Notes: generated by a model not told the origin, from the sequence alone. A DNA stretch of 12,867 nt from Cellvibrionaceae bacterium (GCA_030597965.1 JAUVQU010000050.1:1-12867), one strand, 5' to 3'. Positions 1 through 6,427 are shown, counted from the first letter of the stretch. Numbers and translations: made by a program.

Positions 1-408
1 ACCATTGGTGATGTACGCACTTGTTTTAACAAGGCCAAGGCAAAAATTGCCGCCCCGGGGGCCGTGGCTCATATGTTTGATCACCGTGCCATTTTTGTAT
101 TTAAGCACGACGATGAAGATGCAGTGCTTGAGGCGATGATGGAAGCTGACGTAGATGTGGCGGACATTGAGAGTGAAGATGGCATGGTCACAGTACTGGC
201 TGAGCCTAATGAGTATAACAATGTCAGAACAGCTTTAAGTGATGCCTTCCCTGAAGTTAAGCTGGAGTTAGAAGAGATCTGCTTCTTGCCGCAGGAGACA
301 GTAAAGATTGAGTCTGCGGAAGATGTAGAGAAGTTTGAGCGCTTAGTTGAGCTGCTTAATGATTGTGATGATGTACAAGAGGTTTATCATAACGCTGATT
401 TTTCATAA
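1..408 (+). CDS. YebC/PmpR-family regulator, YeeN-like (5' truncated)
   Basis: This is the C-terminal ~135 residues of a YebC/PmpR-family protein; the start lies left of the window. The frame is open from base 1, reading TIGDVRTCFNKAKAKIAAPG, and runs through AVAHMFDHRAIFVFK to the family's characteristic ending DDVQEVYHNADFS before TAA. Full-length family members are about 240 residues, so a little over half is visible. The RTxFNKxxxxIxxxGxVxxMFD pattern fits the YeeN branch better than YebC proper. The family comprises cytoplasmic proteins described as DNA-binding transcriptional regulators, and some members have been linked to ribosome function during translation. GTG at 64 lies inside the conserved domain and is not the real start. 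A strong terminator follows 50 bases downstream, so this gene ends its transcription unit. Family assignment is confident. The regulatory target is unknown. Confidence 0.9.
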   Translation, partial: TIGDVRTCFNKAKAKIAAPGAVAHMFDHRAIFVFKHDDEDAVLEAMMEADVDVADIESEDGMVTVLAEPNEYNNVRTALSDAFPEVKLELEEICFLPQETVKIESAEDVEKFERLVELLNDCDDVQEVYHNADFS

Positions 409-458
409 GGGCACTTTTATCAATTCAAATTTTCCCTTAAGTATTCAGTGATGTGTTC

Positions 459-493
459 AAAAAGGCCGGTCTCGAAAGAGTCCGGCCTTTTTT
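459..493 (+). terminator. Rho-independent terminator of the YebC-family gene
   Basis: A hairpin with arms GGCCGG (464-469) and CCGGCC (482-487) continues, after one T-T mismatch, into CTC/GAG closed by a GAAA tetraloop. It is flanked by five A's on the left and six T's on the right. The T-run on the plus strand makes it an intrinsic terminator for the gene ending at 408. The A-run also allows some function in the other direction. Confidence 0.85.
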
Positions 494-555
494 ATTTCAT
501 GATATTTTTTTGATTGGATGCGTGCAGGATTTGAGACAGGTTATAAAATATAAGT

Positions 556-1776
556 ATGGTTACTGAATTAAAACGATCCAGCGGTTTGTCCCTGTTGTGC
601 TTCTATGGCTTAGGTACCGTGCTCGGTGCGGGCATATATGTGCTGGTGGGCAAGGTGGCGGCTGTTGCTGGTCTGTACGCTCCCGTGGCTTTCCTGGTGG
701 CTTCGCTGATCGCATTACTGACTGGGCTCTCATACGCTGAATTATCGGCTCGGTTTCCTAAGAGTGCTGGCGAGGCGGTTTATGTTCAGCAGGCGTTTGG
801 CTTGAATTGGCTTTCAGGTGTTATGGGCTGGGCTGTAGTCCTCACAGGCTTGGTTTCTGCGGCGACTATCTGTCGGGGCTTTGTCGGGTATCTACAGGTA
901 TTTGTGCCGATAGTACCTGAGGTGGCTATTTCTTTATTGGCGCTGGCATTAATTGCCATTGCTGTGTGGGGTATTACGGAGTCTCTCATGCTCGCTGCAG
1001 CTATTACACTGTTGGAAGTGTTTGGGCTGTTACTTGTGCTGTTTAGTTCTTCGGAATATTTCTCAGTGTTACCTGAGCGCTGGCCAGAGTTGATACCACC
1101 CTTGGATTTAGTGGCGTGGCTGCCGATACTGTCAGGCGCGTTTTTGGCGTTTTATGCTTTTATTGGCTTTGAAGACATGGTCAATATTGCCGAGGAGGTG
1201 AAAGCGCCTCAGCAGAATATGCCTAAGGCGATTGTGTTAGTGCTTTTAATCGCTATGCCTCTGTATGTTTTGGTGGCATTAGTGGCTGTAATGGCATTGC
1301 CCCTCAGTGAGCTGGCTACCAGTAAGGCGCCCTTGGTGGATATTTTATCGAAAAATGGTGGTGCTGATGTCCAGTGGATTGCGCTGATCAGTTTGGTGGC
1401 GGTAGTGAATGGCGCTTTGATCCAGCTCATTATGGCTTCGCGGGTTGTCTATGGTCTGGCGGAGCAGGGTAATGCGCCAGCATGGCTTGCTTTCGTACAT
1501 CCTAAATTTCGTACGCCATTACCGGCGACCTTATTACTGGGAGGCATTATTTGGTTGTTGGCGCTAATTTTTCCGCTGGTGAAACTGGCTCAGTTAACCA
1601 GCTTGATTATTCTTGTGGTGTTTTTTTGTGTGAATATATCTTTGGTATTTATTAAGCGACAGGGGGTCAATTCACCCACGGTAAGTTACCCTGTGTGGGT
1701 GCCATTGTTGGCAGCGTTAATGTGTGCTTTATTGGTGGCAGTGCAGGTGGGTTCGGCCGTAGCTGGGATGAATTAA
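556..1776 (+). CDS. APC-family amino acid permease
   Basis: This encodes a 406-residue inner-membrane transporter of the amino acid-polyamine-organocation superfamily, probably moving an amino acid or amine by proton symport or by exchange. The first helix holds the family signature GLGTVLGAGIYVLVGKV (about residues 18-34), with the glycine-rich unwound segment that binds substrate backbone. Further markers are SYAELSARFPKSAGEAVYV (about 59-77) and FYAFIGFEDMVNIAEEVKAPQQNMPKAI (about 199-226), which is the classic helix 6/loop region. About 11-12 hydrophobic segments are visible, and the protein is slightly short for the superfamily. The ATG at 556 fits homologous starts (xELKRSxGL) but has no clear ribosome-binding site. 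An AT-rich TATAAA lies at 542-547, too close to be a conventional -10 unless the message is nearly leaderless. Substrate cannot be told from sequence. Confidence 0.88.
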   Translation: MVTELKRSSGLSLLCFYGLGTVLGAGIYVLVGKVAAVAGLYAPVAFLVASLIALLTGLSYAELSARFPKSAGEAVYVQQAFGLNWLSGVMGWAVVLTGLVSAATICRGFVGYLQVFVPIVPEVAISLLALALIAIAVWGITESLMLAAAITLLEVFGLLLVLFSSSEYFSVLPERWPELIPPLDLVAWLPILSGAFLAFYAFIGFEDMVNIAEEVKAPQQNMPKAIVLVLLIAMPLYVLVALVAVMALPLSELATSKAPLVDILSKNGGADVQWIALISLVAVVNGALIQLIMASRVVYGLAEQGNAPAWLAFVHPKFRTPLPATLLLGGIIWLLALIFPLVKLAQLTSLIILVVFFCVNISLVFIKRQGVNSPTVSYPVWVPLLAALMCALLVAVQVGSAVAGMN

Positions 1777-1872
1777 ATAGAGACATTTACAGGAAAGCCA
1801 TATCGCCCTCATACTGCGTTTACCCTACAAGGGGCACCGAGGAAAAACCTACTCGCTTAAAAGCGCCTACTT

Positions 1873-1900
1873 TTGGCAATCGGTCATTTATGCATATAAA
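1873..1900 (+). promoter_or_regulatory. Candidate sigma70 promoter for the ion channel gene
   Basis: TTGGCA (1873-1878), a 16-base spacer and TATAAA (1895-1900) lie 52 bases before the GTG start of the channel gene. Both hexamers are close to consensus. The 175-base gap after the permease also suggests that the channel gene is transcribed on its own. Judged by eye only. Confidence 0.45.
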
Positions 1901-1951
1901 TTCCCTCATTCCGTGCGTTTCTTGCTTGTCTGAGAGCAGAAATCATCTGCC

Positions 1952-2422
1952 GTGCAACGGTCTCAAATAATAAAAATTGAGGTGGCAATCATTACCGTTT
2001 TTTATGTGTTTCTCGTCAACTCCTTAGTGGCTTCCCTGGCGATATTTATTCACTATGAATTTATGTGGCGCATGACAGCTTTCATGCCAAGATTGAACGT
2101 TCATCATCGCTACCGCATTGTTTTTGGTGTCTTTGGTGCGCTAATCGCCCATGCGGCAGAAGTGTGGTTATTTGCTCTGACCTACTATGGTATGGAGAAA
2201 ATCGAGGGCTGGGGACATTTTGAGGGGAATTTTGACGGCACGCTGATGGACTGCGCTTATTTTTCCTTTACTACTTTTACGACCTTAGGCTTTGGGGATA
2301 TTGAGCCTATAGGCAATGTGCGTTATTTAACTGGTATAGAAGCGTTGGTGGGGCTGGTATTGATTACCTGGACGGCGTCTTTCCTGTATCTGGAAATGCG
2401 GCGATATTGGGACAGTGAATAA
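1952..2422 (+). CDS. Small K+-channel-like membrane protein (Ion_trans_2 type)
   Basis: This 156-residue membrane protein has a pore loop carrying a potassium-channel selectivity filter: residues 106-116 read FTTFTTLGFGD, with T111, G113, F114, G115 and D116 matching the TxGYGD pattern. Hydrophobic segments run at about 11-34, 57-79 and 126-147, with the pore helix and filter between the last two. It therefore looks like a two-helix pore unit plus one extra N-terminal helix, with no voltage-sensor domain and no cytoplasmic RCK/TrkA_N domain. Four subunits would be needed for a pore. GTG at 1952 is the only possible start between an upstream in-frame stop (1931-1933) and the first helix; another GTG at 1982 is less likely. 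The gene converges on the PhnA-domain gene. Ion selectivity for K+ is inferred from the filter only. Confidence 0.75.
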   Translation: MQRSQIIKIEVAIITVFYVFLVNSLVASLAIFIHYEFMWRMTAFMPRLNVHHRYRIVFGVFGALIAHAAEVWLFALTYYGMEKIEGWGHFEGNFDGTLMDCAYFSFTTFTTLGFGDIEPIGNVRYLTGIEALVGLVLITWTASFLYLEMRRYWDSE

Positions 2423-2436
2423 AAGTGCAGACGCAT

Positions 2437-2464
2437 AAAAAAGGCCGCTTAAGCGGCCTTTTTT
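2437..2464. terminator. Bidirectional intrinsic terminator
   Basis: A perfect palindrome: six A's, GGCCGC, loop TTAA, GCGGCC, six T's. It reads identically on both strands and lies between two convergent genes, 15 bases after the channel stop and 29 bases beyond the PhnA-domain stop. It should therefore end transcription from both sides. Confidence 0.9.
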
Positions 2465-2492
2465 ATTGAGGAGGGGCTGCTTTTACAGAAGG

Positions 2493-3065
2493 CTACTTTT
2501 TCACGTAACAGCTGAGTATCACAATACGTTGACCATTGACCCGGCCTTCAATGTGCTCAGGGTTGCTGGTCAGGCCTATGTTGCGTACTGGGGTGCCGCG
2601 TTTGGCGGTAAAGTTGGCTCCTTTTACGTCCAGGTCTTTGATTAATACAACGCTGTCGCCCGCTGCAAGACGTACACCATTAGAGTCGAGCGTAGGCTCG
2701 CTGTCGTCGACTTCTTCTTCCAGTGCGGCTGCCCACTCTTGCACGTCGGGTTCCATGTACATCATTTCAACCAGATCGTTAGTCCAGTCTTCACCTTTCT
2801 CTGTAAGGTGTTTCAGTTGACGCCAGGCGATGACCTGCACGGCGGGCACCTGGCTCCACATGCTGTCGTTGAGGCAGCGCCAGTGGTTGGTATCACAGGT
2901 GTCTGAATCAGTGAGCTGACCAAAGCAGGTGTCGCAAATCATGATGGATTTATCGGCGCGGGGCTCATTAGCCGGCGGGACATCAAAGATATTGAGGTGA
3001 GACTCAGAGGCGCACAGCTCACACTTGTTGTCACAGCGGGCAAATAAGGTTTGCTCAATGCTCAT
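2493..3065 (-). CDS. PhnA-domain zinc-ribbon protein
   Basis: This 190-residue cytoplasmic protein belongs to the PhnA/YjdM family. The N-terminal zinc ribbon has two cysteine pairs, C15-x2-C18 (CELC) and C44-x2-C47 (CDTC). The C-terminal PhnA domain spans about residues 124-190 (NGVRLAAGDSVVLIKDLDVKG, then GQRIVILSCYVKK). The acidic middle (about 105-125) joins the two. A clear ribosome-binding site (AAGGA, seven bases before ATG) fixes the start. Despite the name, this family is not the phosphonoacetate hydrolase, and no phosphonate genes lie nearby, so a role in phosphonate use should not be assumed. The cellular function is unknown. The 190-residue length is longer than the ~110-residue E. 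coli form because of the extended linker region. Confidence 0.88.
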   Translation of the reverse strand: MSIEQTLFARCDNKCELCASESHLNIFDVPPANEPRADKSIMICDTCFGQLTDSDTCDTNHWRCLNDSMWSQVPAVQVIAWRQLKHLTEKGEDWTNDLVEMMYMEPDVQEWAAALEEEVDDSEPTLDSNGVRLAAGDSVVLIKDLDVKGANFTAKRGTPVRNIGLTSNPEHIEGRVNGQRIVILSCYVKK

Positions 3066-3092
3066 AGGGTTATCCTTCTAAATAGTGGGGCG

Positions 3093-3121
3093 ATTTTAGG
3101 TGTTTGGGCTCAATTGCACAA
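3093..3121 (-). promoter_or_regulatory. Candidate sigma70 promoter of the PhnA-domain gene
   Basis: On the minus strand, TTGTGC (3121-3116), exactly 17 bases, then TAAAAT (3098-3093). The predicted transcription start near 3086 gives a leader of about 20 bases before the ATG at 3065. Spacing and the -10 element are good. Confidence 0.5.
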
Positions 3122-3168
3122 TCGAATCATGTGTGGGAGGTGATTGAACGCTAAAATAATTAATAACA

Positions 3169-3212
3169 GCAAGCACCTGTTTATGTTTGTGCAAGCACCT
3201 ATTTATGTTTGT
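3169..3212. repeat. Two tandem copies of a 22-bp repeat
   Basis: Bases 3169-3190 and 3191-3212 are head-to-tail copies of a 22-base unit that begins GCAAGCACCT and ends TTTATGTTTGT. They differ at one position (G versus A, unit position 11). The spacing equals about two turns of B-DNA. The pair lies in the divergent intergenic region, 17 bases upstream of the FNR-like box of the first helical paralog, so it may bind a regulator. It could instead be a simple slippage duplication. Confidence 0.8.
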
Positions 3213-3228
3213 GATAATTGCGGTATAC

Positions 3229-3271
3229 CTGATGTCGATCAAAGACAGAAAGCAATACATACTTCTATCAT
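3229..3271 (+). promoter_or_regulatory. FNR/Anr-like box with -10 element (class II arrangement)
   Basis: CTGAT-GTCG-ATCAA (3229-3242) matches nine of ten specified bases of the FNR/Anr consensus TTGAT-N4-ATCAA. A TATCAT hexamer at 3266-3271 would put transcription start near 3278, so the box centre falls at about -42. That is close to the -41.5 position of class II activators. There is no recognisable -35 hexamer, which is typical of activator-dependent promoters. The box starts 90 bases before the ATG at 3319. The assignment to FNR/Anr is inference. Confidence 0.5.
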
Positions 3272-3318
3272 TAAGGTATAGGGTTAGATGTGAGTAATAC
3301 TGAGAAAAGGGGTGGGTC

Positions 3319-3819
3319 ATGCCGGAAGAAATGAAGAAAGAACTGAATGAATCAACTAAAAAGTTTGATGAAGTGGCAAGTAAGGTTGAGGAGCACCTGG
3401 AAGAGCTAGGTGATGATGCTGGGGATTTAGGGCCTGAAACCAGAGAGAAAATGAAGGCGGTCGGCGACCGTTTAAAACATGCCGCTGAATCGGCCAAGGA
3501 AACTACTGATGAGGCACAGCTGCAAGCGCATTTAGGTGCCATGGAAGCCCATGATAAATGGCAGCATATGAATGAGGTGCTGCATCATTTTGCCGATGGC
3601 GTCAGAAATAAGCGGCGGGGTGCTGCTGCAGAACTGGATCATGCAAAGATTCAGGCGCATCTGGCAAAAATGGATGCTCAGACGTTTATGGATGAGAAGG
3701 GTCATGAGATTTCACATGAATATGCTCAGTCAAAAGCGAAGGTAAGAGGCGTCACTTCAAAATTAATGTCAAAATTATTAGGTCAGTTTTCTGGTTTACT
3801 GGCGGCTCTTCATTCGTAA
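3319..3819 (+). CDS. Charged helical repeat protein, paralog 1
   Basis: This is a 166-residue, highly charged, almost entirely helical protein with no signal peptide and no membrane segment, and I do not recognise it with certainty. Residues 1-60 are a Lys/Glu-rich amphipathic helix region (ESTKKFDEVASKVEEHLEEL). Residues 41-50 (TREKMKAVGD) are nearly identical in its neighbour. There is an internal repeat: LQAHLGAMEA at 68-77 and IQAHLAKMDA at 111-120, 43 residues apart. It is about 60% identical, without gaps, to the protein encoded at 3983-4486 (hand alignment). The composition resembles coiled-coil stress proteins (sll1863-like, phasin-like or apolipoprotein-like), but that is only a resemblance. 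A purine-rich stretch (GAGAAAAGGGG, 3302-3312) can serve as ribosome-binding site. The gene has its own promoter region and terminator, so it is not co-transcribed with its paralog by default. Confidence 0.75.
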   Translation: MPEEMKKELNESTKKFDEVASKVEEHLEELGDDAGDLGPETREKMKAVGDRLKHAAESAKETTDEAQLQAHLGAMEAHDKWQHMNEVLHHFADGVRNKRRGAAAELDHAKIQAHLAKMDAQTFMDEKGHEISHEYAQSKAKVRGVTSKLMSKLLGQFSGLLAALHS

Positions 3820-3843
3820 CCAATGAGAGACGCTGAACCATTT

Positions 3844-3866
3844 AAAAGACCTGCGGGTCTTTTTTT
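3844..3866 (+). terminator. Rho-independent terminator after paralog 1
   Basis: AAAAGACC (3844-3851), loop TGCG, GGTCTTTT (3856-3863), followed by three more T's. It lies 25 bases after the stop codon at 3819 and separates the two paralogous genes into different transcripts. Confidence 0.8.
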
Positions 3867-3892
3867 GTGCCCGCGAATTCAGCTGCGGTTTG

Positions 3893-3932
3893 CTGATGTT
3901 GATCCGGCGAAAAATGTGGTGTTGCTTATACT
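3893..3932 (+). promoter_or_regulatory. Conserved upstream box and -10 of paralog 2
   Basis: CTGATGTTGATC (3893-3904) differs by one base from CTGATGTCGATC (3229-3240) upstream of paralog 1, and both begin exactly 90 bases before their ATG. Here the second half-site is degenerate (ATCCG instead of ATCAA). TATACT at 3927-3932 is a good -10 candidate. Conservation of the box while the surrounding bases have diverged suggests a retained regulator site. Confidence 0.45.
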
Positions 3933-3982
3933 ATTTACAGACGTGTAAATGAATTCAAAGTTATTAACAGGGTGGATGAGTT

Positions 3983-4486
3983 ATGTTGGACGACCTAAAA
4001 GTTAAATTAGAAGAATCATCAAAGAAATATGATGAAATGGTGGATAAGGTTGAAGACCAGTTTGAAGAGCTGGGTGATGAAGCGGGTGATCTGTGGCAGA
4101 AAACCCGGGAAAAAATGAAATCAGTAGGTGATAGCTTGAAGCAGGCTGCACTGTCCGCTAAACAGCAGACTGATGAGGCACAGCTGCAGGCACATTTGGG
4201 TGCTATGGAAGCCCAGGATCAATGGCAGCATATGAGTGAGGTGTTGCATCACTTCAATCAGAGCGTAAAACGCACACGGCAGGGTATGTCTGCCGAACTT
4301 GATCACGCCCGTGTTCAGGCTCACTTGGCTAAAATGGACACGGAAAGTTTTATGGAGGAGAAAGGCCAGAAAATTTCTTCTGAATATTACAAGTCAAAAT
4401 CTAAAGTTCAGACCGCTACATTCAAGGCCGCAACGGATCTTTCTGAGCAGTTCGCTGGTGTAATTGATGGAATGCCTAGAGGTTGA
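3983..4486 (+). CDS. Charged helical repeat protein, paralog 2
   Basis: This 167-residue tandem paralog of the protein at 3319-3819 aligns ungapped over about 160 residues with about 60% identity. The most conserved stretch is residues 63-90 (TDEAQLQAHLGAMEA followed by a WQHMxEVLHH block). The internal repeat is kept: LQAHLGAMEA (68-77) and VQAHLAKMDT (111-120). The N-terminus (LEESSKKYDEMVDKVEDQFEELGDEAGDLWQKTREKMK) is a Lys/Glu amphipathic helix. No signal peptide, cysteine or membrane segment is visible, so it is predicted to be soluble and cytoplasmic. The start is supported by GGTGGA (3971-3976) at a suitable distance. At DNA level the two genes share exact 20-base blocks, for instance 4169-4188 with 3505-3524, which points to a gene duplication. 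Function is unknown; a general-stress or scaffold role is speculation. Confidence 0.75.
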   Translation: MLDDLKVKLEESSKKYDEMVDKVEDQFEELGDEAGDLWQKTREKMKSVGDSLKQAALSAKQQTDEAQLQAHLGAMEAQDQWQHMSEVLHHFNQSVKRTRQGMSAELDHARVQAHLAKMDTESFMEEKGQKISSEYYKSKSKVQTATFKAATDLSEQFAGVIDGMPRG

Positions 4487-4542
4487 GTTGCTTTAGATGG
4501 GAGTGATGCCGCTGCTTAGAGTATGGAACAATAGAAGTAGCA

Positions 4543-5568
4543 CTAAGCATCATACCCATTGGGATTTTGGCTTTGCCAGCGCCATGTGTCATTGCACATA
4601 TCTTCAACAGTCTTAGTCGCTTGCCATCCTAGCAATGATTTTGCCCGTGTGGCATCTGCGTAGCAGGTGGCGATGTCGCCGGATCGTCTCGGGCTTATTT
4701 GATACGGGATTTGTTGTCCAGAGGCTTGTTCAAAGGCGTTGACCAGTTCTAATACAGAGATGCCCTTGCCGGTTCCCAGGTTGATCGCCTGGAGGGTGTT
4801 ATCTGGTTGTTCAAGCAGATAATTAAGTGCCGCTAGATGCCCTTCGGCTAAATCCTCTACGTGTATATAGTCCCTCACTCCAGTGCCGTCTTTTGTTGGG
4901 TAGTCATTGCCAAAGACGGAAAGAGTGTCGCGCCTTCCTGACGCTACCTGGCTAACAAATGGCATGAGATTGTTGGGTGTGCCTGCGGGTGACTCTCCAA
5001 TGGTGCCGGAAATATGAGCGCCAACAGGATTGAAATAGCGAAGTAGAATGATTTTCCAGCCATCTTGGGTTTGATCTAAGTCCTCTAGGATATGCTCGCA
5101 CATTAACTTTGTTTGCCCGTAGGGATTGGTTGTACTGCGGGGTGAGTCTTCCGTGATGGGTAATGTTTCCGGATCTCCGTAAACAGTGGCTGAGGATGAG
5201 AATATGAATGTTTTAACGCCTGCATGCTGCATAGCCTTAAGTAGCTGAGTTGTGCCACCTACATTATTTTCATAGTATTCCAAGGGCTTTTCGACCGACT
5301 CGCCAACGGCTTTCAGGCCCGCAAAATGTATAACAGCGGTGATGTCGTGATCAGAGAATAACTTTTCCAGTAATGAGGGGTTACGGATGTCACCCTCAAT
5401 AAAATCAAGTGGCCCTGTGCAAAGCTTCTTTATTCGCTCTAGAGCGATGATGGAACTATTGCTGAGGTTGTCTAGAATCGTTACCTGGTGGCCAGCGTTC
5501 ACAAGCTGAACTACGGTGTGTGAGCCGATAAAGCCAGCACCGCCGGTCACTAATACATGTTGAGACAT
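4543..5568 (-). CDS. galE: UDP-glucose 4-epimerase
   Basis: This 341-residue cytoplasmic enzyme of the extended SDR class interconverts UDP-glucose and UDP-galactose through a bound NAD+. It belongs to the Leloir pathway and supplies UDP-galactose for cell-surface polysaccharide. The N-terminal Rossmann motif is TGGAGFIGSHT (residues 8-18). The catalytic residues are visible as the serine cluster FSSSATVYG (S124-S126) and Y150-x3-K154 (YGQTK). The sugar-nucleotide part contains LRYFNPVGAH (176-185), RDYIHVEDLAEGH (232-244) and RRSGDIATCYAD (294-305), all typical of GalE. Length is normal (E. coli GalE is 338). ATG at 5568 is preceded by a ribosome-binding site (AGGA, six bases before). It stands alone, with no gal or polysaccharide genes adjacent, and is convergent with paralog 2 without an obvious terminator between them. 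Confidence is very high. Confidence 0.96.
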   Translation of the reverse strand: MSQHVLVTGGAGFIGSHTVVQLVNAGHQVTILDNLSNSSIIALERIKKLCTGPLDFIEGDIRNPSLLEKLFSDHDITAVIHFAGLKAVGESVEKPLEYYENNVGGTTQLLKAMQHAGVKTFIFSSSATVYGDPETLPITEDSPRSTTNPYGQTKLMCEHILEDLDQTQDGWKIILLRYFNPVGAHISGTIGESPAGTPNNLMPFVSQVASGRRDTLSVFGNDYPTKDGTGVRDYIHVEDLAEGHLAALNYLLEQPDNTLQAINLGTGKGISVLELVNAFEQASGQQIPYQISPRRSGDIATCYADATRAKSLLGWQATKTVEDMCNDTWRWQSQNPNGYDA

Positions 5569-5598
5569 AGATAGTCCTAATGGTGTTAGATATCAGGT

Positions 5599-5604
5599 TA
5601 TACT
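5599..5604 (+). promoter_or_regulatory. Possible -10 element for the lipoprotein gene
   Basis: TATACT lies 34 bases before the ATG at 5638, in the 69-base divergent gap shared with galE. No -35 hexamer at suitable spacing is evident, so this is a weak call. The galE promoter must lie in the same short region or inside the lipoprotein gene. Confidence 0.3.
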
Positions 5605-5637
5605 GTCTCAGTTTAACAACCTTTATGCCCGTTGCTT

Positions 5638-6120
5638 ATGTATTTCTTACGTTTTTTCTTTGTTCTTATTCTCTCATTGATATTATTTGGCTGCTCTAGC
5701 CAGCAGCAGTTAGATGTGCCTGATGAGGCGGAGACGCTTAGTGCTCAGTATTGTGACCTTTTTTTGATTTACGATATGTGTGCCGTTGATGTCGATATAG
5801 ATGGTGACACTGATGTGCTCTATTTTGGGGATACCAAAGAGGTTTTCATGTATGACGCCTCGGTGTCGCAGAATTACTATCAGAATTATCCTATACACGC
5901 CTGTGCTCAGGAGATGGATGAGAATATGAAAGCTGCAAGTAATTCTTTGCTTCGTGTGAATGATGATATGAGCTTCGGAGAGCGTTTCTCGATTAAAAAA
6001 AATCTAATGATGAGTTATGCTCGCTACTTTAAACAAGTACGTGAATGCCGTGAGGCCTTGGCTGAGAATACGTTAGAAGAGGATTCATTCGGTTCGCAGG
6101 ACGATGACGAGTTCTATTAG
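5638..6120 (+). CDS. Unknown lipoprotein
   Basis: This is a 160-residue predicted lipoprotein of unknown function. Residues 1-18 form a hydrophobic signal peptide ending in LFG followed by C19, a lipobox-like site (signal peptidase II type). The mature part is acidic, with four further cysteines (C39, C48, C89, C137) that could form two disulfides in the periplasm. Residues 51-59 read DVDIDGDTD, reminiscent of a DxDxDG calcium-binding loop, but no second loop or EF-hand helix pattern is clear. The C-terminus is strongly acidic (DSFGSQDDDEFY). I chose ATG 5638 rather than TTG 5632 because ATG is the stronger start codon and gives a normal signal length; no clear ribosome-binding site precedes either. 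It stands head-to-head with galE, and there is no evidence that the two work together. Confidence 0.7.
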   Translation: MYFLRFFFVLILSLILFGCSSQQQLDVPDEAETLSAQYCDLFLIYDMCAVDVDIDGDTDVLYFGDTKEVFMYDASVSQNYYQNYPIHACAQEMDENMKAASNSLLRVNDDMSFGERFSIKKNLMMSYARYFKQVRECREALAENTLEEDSFGSQDDDEFY

Positions 6121-6192
6121 GGACTTATGCATTGATTGTCTGTTTCGTGAATTATTTATACACCCCAAGAGTATTTATTAACCTAGTTTATT

Positions 6193-6423
6193 ATGCAGCA
6201 ACAACTCGCTTATTTATTCCCAACAACGCAACAGGCCTCCCGGGTTTACCACATTCTTAAAAATGATGGGGTTGGCTTTATGTCGGTTCGATTTCATCCG
6301 GATAATTACACGGTCTTAGCTACTTATCGAATAGAACAGACCGAGGGGTTCGATAAAACCAGCAGCATGCTCGATGAGTTAGCGGAGCTTCATGGTGGTT
6401 CAGAAGTTTCTGTGGTGTCATAG
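6193..6423 (+). CDS. Small unknown protein (76 residues)
   Basis: This is a small soluble protein I do not recognise. It has no signal peptide, membrane helix or cysteine. The pattern of predicted elements (QQLAYLFPTTQQASRVYHILKNDG, MSVRFHPDNYTVLATYRI, FDKTSSMLDELAELHGG, EVSVV) suggests beta-alpha-beta-beta-alpha-beta, a compact ferredoxin-like layout; this is inference from sequence. The open frame begins with ATG at 6193, but no good ribosome-binding site is seen (upstream bases are T-rich). It lies 72 bases after the lipoprotein gene and 84 bases before the GlsB-type gene, on the same strand. A promoter-like sequence follows it, so the GlsB gene is probably transcribed separately. Reading-frame composition looks like genuine coding sequence, but homologs would be needed for certainty. 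Confidence 0.6.
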   Translation: MQQQLAYLFPTTQQASRVYHILKNDGVGFMSVRFHPDNYTVLATYRIEQTEGFDKTSSMLDELAELHGGSEVSVVS

Positions 6424-6427
6424 CCCC

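Noticed and set aside
542..547. TATAAA before the permease as its -10 element
   Set aside because: Only eight bases separate it from the ATG and no -35 is spaced correctly; it could work only for a leaderless message, so I did not list it as a promoter.
1854..1865. Palindrome CGCTTAAAAGCG after the permease as a terminator
   Set aside because: The stem is at most four or five bases with almost no loop and no T-run immediately after it.
1695..1970. 91-codon open frame overlapping the end of the permease
   Set aside because: It starts inside the permease gene in another frame, gives a low-complexity translation with no family features, and overlaps the channel gene start. Treated as a chance frame.
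2493..3065. Phosphonate metabolism role for the PhnA-domain gene
   Set aside because: The family name is historical, the protein lacks any hydrolase signature, and no phn genes are nearby.
3210..3218. Extended -10 TGTGATAAT as the promoter of the first helical paralog
   Set aside because: It would give a leader of about 90 bases and has no -35 at proper spacing; the box at 3229-3242 with TATCAT at 3266 is a more coherent arrangement and has a counterpart before the second paralog.
3096..3542. 148-codon minus-strand open frame over the first helical paralog
   Set aside because: The translation is Ser/Cys/Phe-rich, as expected for the antisense of a Lys/Glu-rich helical gene, and it runs through the regulatory region. 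The plus-strand gene has a clearly conserved paralog.
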